A DNA stretch of 64,000 bases from Lunularia cruciata (lineage: Eukaryota > Streptophyta > Marchantiopsida > Lunulariales > Lunulariaceae). The first letter of the stretch is position 1; each line of letters starts with the position of its first letter. Both the position numbers and the translations under genes were made by a program. Below are positions 56,456 through 64,000 of the stretch, piece after piece. The stretch covers positions 10,979,001 through 11,043,000 of the forward strand of contig OX419758.1 of NCBI GenBank assembly GCA_948567375.1, in the 5' to 3' direction. Under the pieces are notes generated by a model, which worked only from the letters and a program-made list of their open reading frames with translations, was not told the DNA's origin and searched no databases.

Positions 56456-57120
56456 AGGGTATTTGCAGTGTTATGTTGTTCAGTATTCCAAATTTCTGAA
56501 GATAAATAAAGCAAAGTGCTGATTTTAATGCTCGTCGCTTGAGATTAATTCCAAGAATCAATTTTGTGTTTTTGTGTTTGTGGAGAAATTCAAAGTGAAA
56601 GTCAATGTGCTTGTTGGATGTTAGATTTTGTAGCCTTGATCTTCATTATGTATATTTGATCTTGAGTGAAGTGCAATCAGAGCAATGCCTTGACAGATAT
56701 GCAAAGAATTGTAGTGTTGGTAATATTTTGCATTTATGAGTGCAATGTTGGGTTGATGCAATGCAATTTTGATTGAGGAAGTTGTGCCTTCAGTGGAGGA
56801 GTGGAACAAAATTTTGAGGCAAAGGTGCCTTGTAGTGAAATAGCCATCTTTGGAAGGATCTAAATCATCACAATCAAGATTTGTTTGGATAGAATTTAAT
56901 GGAGTTGTGATAAGTGAGTGTTAATTCATGACAAGACTAAAAATCAGTGCTTGTTACTCTCTTTTGGGTGTGGTTTCTACCTGAGAGATTAAAGATGCAC
57001 CCAAGAAGAACTACTTGTTACCATTTGTCTTTGTATTTGAACATTTCTGATTCATATCTATGTAGGAACTAACTTTATTTGCTTGATTACTACAAAAGTG
57101 ATACTTTTTGGGTTGTCACA

Positions 57121-57186
57121 AGCACCATCTCCAAGAGATCCACCAACACTACTAGGGCTAAAACTTGTGGGTACTACTAATCTACC
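57121..57186 (-). pseudogene. gag: Gag fragment between two nested insertions (gypsy copy 3)
   Basis: Matches copy 1's Ser/Gly-rich gag linker at about 12895-12960. It is bounded by the end of coiled-coil copy 3 and the start of the 410-bp solo LTR. Confidence 0.7.
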
Positions 57187-57596
57187 GGTAAAAGATCAAG
57201 TCCAAGGAGAGAAATAGGAGAATGGAAACTCACATTGGGATTCTTGAATGTGTGAAAACTTAGAATGCCTAGCATGAGCTTTGGCTTTGGTATTTATAGG
57301 TAGCATACAAGGCCCTTAAGAAGCTTCTCAAGAAGTTTCCTTGAGCTACTTTCTTAGCGTGCAAGCCAAGTTAACCACAAAGCTTCTCAAGAAGTTTCCT
57401 TCTAGAAGCTGCCTACTTGGCTTGCAAGCTAAGCTAGTTAGAAGCTTCTAGAAGTTACCTACTTGGGGTGCAAGTTAAGTTAGTCGAGAAGCTTCCCAAG
57501 AAGCTTCCTAGATGCTTCTAGAATATTCTGGGCTAATTTGCTTATTCTCTACTTTGTTAGCCTTATTAACTACTTCCTAAACTCCATATTGTTACA
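57187..57596 (-). mobile_element. Solo LTR, 410 bp, in gag of gypsy copy 3
   Basis: Absent from the matching place in copy 1 and flanked by a 5-bp duplication CTACC (57182-57186 and 57597-57601). On the minus strand it starts TGTAACAATATGG and ends CTTTTACC. A TATA box CCTATAAATA lies at 57291-57300. U3 holds three to four diverged units of 45-63 bp with AAGCTTCTCAAGAAG-type palindromes (57317-57535). No relative elsewhere in the window. Confidence 0.7.
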
Positions 57597-57994
57597 CTAC
57601 CCCTAGAAACCGAGCTTGAAGTGATGGAGACATAGTTTGGAGACCAATATTGTCTCCATAGTTCAATCTCCTCCAAATGAGCTCTTGTAAACTCGTGGTA
57701 GTTGTCCATGGGTAGACCCTCCAAATGCTAAAACATGAATAAAGTCTGGTTCCACATCTGTTGCAAATCACACCAACTATCAAACTCGTGGATGAAATCA
57801 TCCAACTCAATGATACCCACCATACCAGAGTAATACCTAGGGCTTTTGGAGGCTATATAAATCTTGCCCATGTCCCACAATAGCAGTGTGGACACAACAA
57901 GTGCACTCTTGACTGGATCAACTCCTTTGTCAATCTCTAATGTAGAGACAATCTCCTCCTTCATTGGGACCTAAGATACAAGTTGATATCAAGT
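57597..57994 (-). pseudogene. gag: Gag N-terminal part (gypsy copy 3)
   Basis: Reading leftwards from about 57964 it matches copy 1's first gag segment, with IELDDFIHEFDSWCDLQQMW (about 57760-57820) and LIWRRLNYGDNIGLQTMSPS in a shifted frame. Stops and frame changes interrupt it. Confidence 0.7.
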
Positions 57995-58978
57995 GCTACT
58001 TTGAGTAAACCCATTATGTATTGCAATGTTATCTCTTCTAGAATCTACAAAGAACTCCATTGTGAAAAAGTAACCAAGAACTGCAACCCGCAATTGCAAC
58101 CTCTGTAAGTATCTCACTAATTGCCGACACCACCAATTACATATCACCAACTAATGTAGCTCTAACTACAACAACTAAACTAGGGGAAAGTGCAACATGT
58201 AACGTGTCATCACAACATGCACTCTCATGGTCTGCAAGTCATCACTTCTTGCATCATTGGAGAGAAATACAAGTAGTTTGACTAGTCATCATTCTAGGCT
58301 CACTATCAAGGGCACACCGGAGCACCAATGCTCTAAATTTAGTGCGCCTCATACAAACATGGTGCATAAAAAGGAACCAGAGAATGGAGAGGGTCCAATC
58401 ACAAGAAAGCTAAACAAAACCCTACATCTCATAAATCAACACTAGATTGAGTCTGCCACCATTTGGCATTTGACATAATTGGAGTACTTATCTACTTCTT
58501 GAGCTACGAGAATCATCAAGAATGGGATCAAAGTTCTTCTCGCTAAACTTTGACGTAAACCCTTCACAAAATCTGGTATAAATCTGATGTAAAATCCGAT
58601 ATAAAATTTGAAATAAATCCCTAAATTTAGCTTATCGTTAAATCCCTTGCTAATTCTTCACTTGAGCCAAATTGGAAAGATGGGGATCATCAAATCTCTA
58701 ATTCCTAGGAATGGGTTCACAACTCCACCTTCAATTTCACTTTTTAAGCTCAACTCATACCAGATTGGTCTTGTGTTCACCTCCTAAGCTCAAAATCACA
58801 ACTACCGCTTGAAATTGACTCTCTTTGGCTCCAAATTTGGCCAGCGCTTCCGCACACAATCACTCTTAGGGAAATTAGAACTAAAATCAGGGTACCACAA
58901 TCCACCAGGCTTGGAGATACCACCACCACCACCCTCAATTCTTGCACCAAATTTCCACTTGACTCTCACTTCTTTGTT
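57995..58978 (-). other. Leader of gypsy copy 3
   Basis: Related throughout to 13500-14585 of copy 1 (for example the CATTTGGCATTTGACATAA block at 58461-58479). No gene recognised. Confidence 0.65.
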
Positions 58979-59418
58979 GTAATCAATTCAATCGCATAAC
59001 TCAAATCACACTCAATCAAATCAGTACTTGATATGTCACTCAATAATTTTCCAACAATTGAGTACTAATTAAAGTCAAGCCACACCCACTCTAGCCAAGA
59101 GACTCTAGGTGACACTTACCGGCTTTTTGTCCACTCTAGCCAAGAACTTAAAGGCTCAACAATAGAGAAGTGAGCTCTTTGGAGCTGCACTCCCAAGGTA
59201 TACTCTTGATTTTAACCTAGGTCTCATTCCAACGGTCCTATTGATGGCACACTTGACAGTGCAAATGGTGCAAGTGACGGTGGGCTCCACCATGTAGTCA
59301 ATATCCATAACACAAAATTTGACCGTTAAAAAGTAGTCTATGAGTAACTGCCAAAATACCTCTAGCTACTACATTATTACTCTAATGTCCGAGCAATCTA
59401 GATGGAAAACGTGTGACA
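58979..59418 (-). repeat. 5' LTR of gypsy copy 3
   Basis: Related to 14586-15036. On the minus strand it begins TGTCACACG and ends GATTACAA. It lacks the ~104-bp terminal block of the 3' LTRs. Confidence 0.8.
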
Positions 59419-60659
59419 CACGACCTCATAGAAGGGGAAGAATAACACTCCCCTTATCTACATACCTCAATGTTGCATCAATCCTCAACCGTCCTCATCT
59501 ACCACTAATTCTGCACGTGCCTCTCATTATCTAATTTCAAAGATCATCCACATATCAGATAAAAATCTCAAGTTGTTTTCCCTTCTTTCCTACCTTTTCT
59601 ATCTTGCTATTATTTGATCTCTCTTTTGCAACCTTTCTCCTCTAGTTACAAAATTCTCTACTCAACAATCGGCCTCAATGTAATTGACTCTACTATTCCT
59701 ATCAGTAGAGCACTCTAACTAAACAACTATAGAAGCTTCTATCCTGCCTTTCTACCATTCATTGACAACTCCTCCAATGATAGCCAAGCACCGACACCTC
59801 CTCTTCTTCCTTCCCTCGCTGTTCTTCCTCCTTGCTACTATTGCTGCTATCTCTTCTCCATGATACCACATCTTCTCCTCAGCTCTCATTCACAACACCC
59901 TGGGCAATATCCGGTCCTAGAGAGGGTCATAGCCGCTCTAGAAATTTTAGTATATTGCCGCCGGAGACATTTGCCGTGTCCAGTTTTATATCCCGGCCCC
60001 GCATAACCTCCACCAGGAGTTGACAGGGAAACCGGGACTATCCGGTCCGTTGTGTAGTTGAAGATCCTTCGGCTCAAGCCGGTGGAGGAAGTGCCAATAA
60101 GCGGGCGTCTTGGGATGGAGATAAAGGTTGTGCCCTCCTCAAAACTTCGAAGGAGATTTGGCAAGGCCATGGAGAAGCGACAAGTTGAGGCTGCACCCTC
60201 CACGCCCAAAGTATAAGCCCCAACTGCTTTTGCTATTGATCTCAATGATACCACATTTCTCTCAGCTCTCATTAAGTCCCTCTTCTATCAAAGTCTGAGA
60301 TAAAATATGGGCCTCTTGAACAATTGTAGCTTCCTCATGTACACATTGTAGTACTCAATCAATGCATGTTAGTGATGAAAGCAGGAGAGACTCTCCCTTT
60401 TCAACACTTTCCTCTAGTATCAAAGACTCAATAACACTTCAACCTAGCAAATTCACTCAAGTCTCTTTGTCAAAGACTCAGCAAGTGCTACTAGCAACAT
60501 TAAGTTACAACTACTCCTTCAACTACAAGTCCTTGCAAGATGGATATAATCCCTATTCATTGTATCTTCATTTTGAAGACTTTCAAGCAAATTAGTCTAA
60601 TACTTTCTGTAATTTGAGTTCAAATTTCAATGTGGTGACAAGTCAAAGTTCAAGTTGAG
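59419..60659. other. Unassigned sequence
   Basis: Several frames of 60-128 codons exist but none resembles a known protein, and composition suggests shuffled fragments. No RNA gene seen. Confidence 0.5.
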
Positions 60660-60850
60660 CTTCTTGTTTTCTCTTGATTTTCTTTGCCTCTCTGCCTCAG
60701 TTTCCTTTCTTGTGCATCAACTTCCACTGATTTTTCTTTATCTCTCTGCCTTCAATTCCTATTTCACCCTTACCAATTTCCTTTCCTCCCTGATTTGATT
60801 TCCCTTTCCTCTTTGATTCCACTTCCTTTCTTGTTTTTGATTTCCCGTAT
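60660..60850 (+). repeat. Pyrimidine-rich repeat block, left
   Basis: Irregular repeats of the type TTTGCCTCTCTGCCTCAGTTTC and CTTGATTTTCTTTG. The same kind of sequence continues on the other side of the 235-aa ORF (61490-62000). Confidence 0.65.
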
Positions 60851-61558
60851 ATGGAGCTAACTGGCCTAGTATGGGCAAGAATTGAGTGCACTCCCCAAAA
60901 TTCCCACTACCTCAACCTCCATAAACCTATGGAACATTTGGATCTCTCAAAGTTTCAAGGTCTGTCTGCTTTGCATTCTCTTGAAAACCCTTTTCTTTGC
61001 TCTGATTTCTTGTTCCTCAACCCATCTGGTATTGTTACTCAACACATTTATACTCAACTCTGTCCTTATGAACATCATCATCTCTACAATGTGATAATCA
61101 CCATAGGTCGCACAAGGTCTAACATTCAACCTTCCATCCATATACTTTCTTTCCACATTCCAAACAGCATACAATTGCCTCAATTCCTGATGGCCAAAGC
61201 TACTAAATCTCCAGACTATGTGTTGTTTCTACTCTCCCTCTCTTCAAAGCAGCAGCTGGAAAGTGAACTCCTCACCAACATCATCATCATCATCAACAAA
61301 AGTGGAGTGTTGACATGTCACCGTCAAATAGAATGTGTTCTCTTGACACGCTACCCCACTCTTCACACTTTGCATGTGCTCCAACACAGAGACACACACA
61401 ATGGCTACTCAGATTTCCAACTTCCTTCATTGCTCACATCAGATGAACTCAACAATTGTCTAATCAGATCATTGTCACTTCATGTTGCCCTTCCTATTGT
61501 CTTTTGTTTCCTTTCTCCTTCTCACAATTACTCTCTCTCACTCTCTGCCTTTCTGTGA
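60851..61558 (+). CDS. Hypothetical 235-aa protein between pyrimidine-rich repeats
   Basis: Open frame from ATG 60851 (MELTGLVWARIECTPQNSHY). The middle part looks protein-like, with a hydrophobic/polar rhythm such as HHLYNVIITIGRTRSNIQ and DYVLFLLSLSSKQQLE. The last ~25 codons run into the pyrimidine-rich repeat (SLHVALPIVFCFLSPSHNYS), so the natural end may lie earlier. I do not recognise the family; a fragment of a transposon gene is as likely as a host gene. Confidence 0.35.
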   Translation: MELTGLVWARIECTPQNSHYLNLHKPMEHLDLSKFQGLSALHSLENPFLCSDFLFLNPSGIVTQHIYTQLCPYEHHHLYNVIITIGRTRSNIQPSIHILSFHIPNSIQLPQFLMAKATKSPDYVLFLLSLSSKQQLESELLTNIIIIINKSGVLTCHRQIECVLLTRYPTLHTLHVLQHRDTHNGYSDFQLPSLLTSDELNNCLIRSLSLHVALPIVFCFLSPSHNYSLSLSAFL

Positions 61559-62000
61559 TTTCCTTTCTCCTTTGTTTCTGCCTTCGTTTCCTCTCTTTGC
61601 CTTTTGATTCCCTTCTCCTACTTTCCTGTCTTCTTGATTCCTCTCTCTACCTTCTTGTCTTTGATTCTTCTCTCTGCTTTCTTGTATTCTTGATTCCTCT
61701 CTGCCTTTCCTTGTCTTTGAGATTCCTCTCTACCATTTGATGGTTTCCTACTTTCCTTTGTTTCTATCTTCACTCTCTCTTCCTTTCAATGCACTTCTCT
61801 TGCTTTCATGTTTCTACCTCTCTACCTTTCTGTCTTTGATCCTTCTCTTTGCCTTCTTATTCCTTGATTCCTCTCTCTACTTTCCTATCTTCTCAATTCA
61901 TCTTTGCCTTTCCTGTCTCTCAATTCCTCTCTGCCTTTCTATCTTTGATCCTTCCCTCTTTTGTACTCCTAATTCTCTTTGTCTAAGCCCTCAACCCCTC
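61490..62000 (+). repeat. Pyrimidine-rich degenerate tandem repeat, right
   Basis: Many loose copies of a 25-36 bp unit like TTGATTCCTCTCTCTACCTT with CTTGTCTTTGATTC. Almost no purine runs on the plus strand. Frames through it code for Leu/Ser/Phe-rich low complexity and are not genes. Confidence 0.8.
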
Positions 62001-64000
62001 AAACGTAGAGCACACTCCCCTAGACTCAATCCACCACTTTGGCCTAATCCCTGCCATGTTGCCCCGCCAGGCCAGTATTGACTAAACCTTCCCTAGCAAC
62101 ATCTCCTCCTCCTCCATCCACCAAGAAACTTTACTCTATTTTTCTGGTCCTCTCTTGCAACAACAACAGCTCCACTGTTTTTGCAACTTTCAAAGTTATT
62201 ACCTAGAAAGTACTATTTACTCTATGTAAAAAAAAGTTACTATAGGTGACACTATTTTATGTGAAAAAAAACTCTAATTTTTGTAAATACTAAAATTCAC
62301 TATTGGAATCCAAAAGTTACTGCATGCAACCAGAATTTTCACTAGATGTAAAGTTTTTTCTACTAATTCACCTAACACACTAAATTGCACCCATATAACA
62401 TATAGATTGTTCCCGACGACTTTGGCAGAATGCAACTATCACACTATCAAATGAGAAGAGTGGGCCATGTCATTGCAACCAAGCATTGGAAGCACTATCT
62501 TGGCAAGAGTTAGAAAGTCTCTTTTTTGGACAAAAAATCTACTTTGTTGGAAATAACTTTTGGAATAAGAATGTAATTTTAGGTACCTTGCATCATCCTA
62601 ATCTTGTTGAGGATGTTACCAATTTTTTATCTAAATACATCTACATGCACACTCAAACCATACATCTTGAAGATAAGTATATTCAATAATATATCATTTA
62701 AAGCTTGAGATGCAAGCCCTTCTATTATCCACTTACGTTTATGTTTGCCCTAGCTTAAGAGGGATACTAAAGGGTATTAAGACTTGAGCAAGCCTGAGAA
62801 ACGTATTAAAAAGTAAATGATGAACTTATGTTAATACCATACAATTCTAAGATCAGATTTGACCTTGGAATGCATTCCACTTTTGAATCACTCCTACCTT
62901 GTTAACTGACTTTTACTATCACTATATAGCCTCCCTAAGTTAAGCAGTCAAACTTGAAGGAAGCAAAACTCACTTGAACTTTTACATGTAACTCCTCGTC
63001 ACTTATAATTAGAAGGGCTCTTCTAGGACGCTTCACATGATTTTATATGATCGTAGGAGGTCTGTATAGGTGGTTTCAGTTTTAGGTGTTCGGCGACCGT
63101 AAAATAAAATAACGGGACATCTACGGGACATCCTGTAGGTACGTACGGGATGTGTGAGTGGAATATCTAAATCAGATGGGAGGTACTTCTGTATCCTTAT
63201 AAGTGTTAATAGGTCATGCTTTTCATGACCCGCAGGTATTCTCTGGTCATGGGAGGTTCCATAGTTCGTAATGACTGACAAACCAAAATGTGTAGGAGAT
63301 AAAATTCAAACCTAAAATTTCAAGGACCCGTTCATAAATAACCATATTTCGGAGTATAAGACTTCTTGTAAAGAATTAGGGAGGTATACGGATCAACCTA
63401 CCTCCCATAGTTTCCAGACTGAAACCCCCAATATAGACCCAGCGTGTCATCTAGAAGCATAATGAGATTTATCATTCAAGTACAATAGGGATTTCGAAAA
63501 ACCAAATTTATGGGTTTTTTTAGAGACTTTTCTACGGAGTTTTAAGATTTCATGTACAACAATTTAGGGGATTTTCAAAGGTACCCGTAACCCGCTTTTG
63601 AAAGCCCCCAATATCGACATATCACGCTAGCGTCATCTTCCAATTGGCAAATTCCATTACTTGTTTCGAGGAGCTCGATGGAATTGCTGCTTTACGGAAG
63701 AATACCCAAGTCCCCTACAAGAAAATGTCTTGTATGTATGGAGGTCGTCTTGCGGTGACGACTTCCAGACTTTGGTACTCTTCTTGTTAGTCTGGGTACT
63801 CTTCTGTACTTAGACGACTTCCAAACTAATGTAGAGGACTTCTGTAAAGTACATCGAGTACCTGCCTGTACACTTGGGTATTTTTCTTGTTAGTCTGGAA
63901 CTCGTCTTGGGATGATTAGTTTAGGCCAACGTTTCCTGGCAAGCAAGAGAATCGATGGATAGTACTACATTGCTCCACTTGTTGGCATTATTGTCGTCAA
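62001..64000. other. Unassigned sequence at the right edge
   Basis: A 67-codon frame at 62486-62689 has no recognisable relative. Small local repeats occur, for example TTCTTGTTAGTCTGG near 63781 and 63889. No gene supported. Confidence 0.5.

Larger units (their letters stand above)
53119..57120 (+). mobile_element. Coiled-coil giant element, copy 3 (complete, 4002 bp)
   Basis: Starts TGTGGTACCCATATTTTTTT and ends TTTTTGGGTTGTCACA. The perfect 5-bp target duplication AGCAC is at 53114-53118 and 57121-57125, and removing the element restores the gag sequence seen in copy 1. In order it holds about 500 bp of leader, one long decayed ORF (about 53650-56335), a TATA box (56446-56455) and about 660 bp to the end. 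The first bases do not recur near the 3' end, so there are no paired LTRs. The whole unit has the layout of one very large LTR (U3 with ORF, TATA, R-U5). Confidence 0.9.
50465..59418 (-). mobile_element. Ty3/gypsy DNMT-PHD retrotransposon, copy 3 (pol and 3' LTR missing)
   Basis: Minus-strand relative of copy 1. In its own sense: 5' LTR 58979-59418, leader, gag (split), protease, and the first half of the DNMT. It stops abruptly at 50465, inside the DNMT just after motif IV (WEILW), so RT, integrase, PHD finger and 3' LTR are deleted. Two elements are nested in its gag region: a 410-bp solo LTR (57187-57596) and coiled-coil copy 3 (53119-57120). Confidence 0.85.

Noticed and set aside
53119-57120. 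Coiled-coil element as an ordinary two-LTR retrotransposon
   Set aside because: The terminal start sequence does not recur near the 3' end in either complete copy, and no PBS or pol is present.
59886-60272. 128-codon minus-strand frame
   Set aside because: Composition is mixed, competing frames exist on the other strand, and no block resembles a known protein.
61456-62081. Leu/Ser/Phe-rich frames that look like membrane proteins
   Set aside because: They are translations of the CT-rich tandem repeat.

Overview
The window looks like nuclear DNA of a streptophyte (bryophyte-grade plant or charophyte-like alga; species not determinable). The evidence is a complete VPS45 gene that follows the plant protein closely and is split by twelve GT-AG introns of about 170-400 bp, nests of Ty3/gypsy retrotransposons, and decay of those elements dominated by Gln CAG to TAG changes, which fits plant-type CHG methylation. 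Only two host genes are well supported. They converge inside an island at about 26.6-39.2 kb: an intronless VIT + vWA protein (28067-30961, +) and VPS45 (33257-38112, -).

Everything else with recognisable structure is mobile DNA. Family 1 (three copies) is a Ty3/gypsy element whose order is gag, protease, DNA cytosine-5 methyltransferase (DNMT), reverse transcriptase, RNase H, integrase, PHD finger. Copy 1 (1764-15036, -) has both LTRs, copy 2 (16460-22436, +) lacks its 5' part, and copy 3 (50465-59418, -) lacks pol. All are broken by stops and frameshifts. Family 2 (four copies) is a 3.5-4.0 kb element with TG...CA ends and 5-bp target duplications. It encodes one long coiled-coil protein of no family I recognise, has a TATA box near its 3' end and no second LTR, so it resembles a solo giant LTR with an ORF in U3. 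Family 3 is a different gypsy element present as a fold-back pair (39426-49075) with an extra zinc-knuckle ORF upstream of gag.

The left 22.4 kb is a four-level nest: gypsy copy 2 was hit by coiled-coil copy 1, which was hit by gypsy copy 1, which was hit by coiled-coil copy 2. The right nest (49.1-59.4 kb) is gypsy copy 3 carrying coiled-coil copy 3 and a 410-bp solo LTR. Coiled-coil copy 4 (39236-39425 and 49076-49680) is split by the fold-back element.

The most interesting system is the retroelement that carries both a DNA-methylation writer (DNMT) and a predicted histone-tail reader (PHD finger). DNMT capture by retrotransposons has, to my recollection, been reported in charophytes and dinoflagellates, so the class may not be new. 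The PHD pairing, the copy comparison and the giant coiled-coil element deserve attention. AT-rich DNA at 22.4-26.6 kb holds a degenerate tandem repeat of about 230 bp. The last 4.5 kb has one unrecognised 235-aa ORF between pyrimidine-rich repeats.
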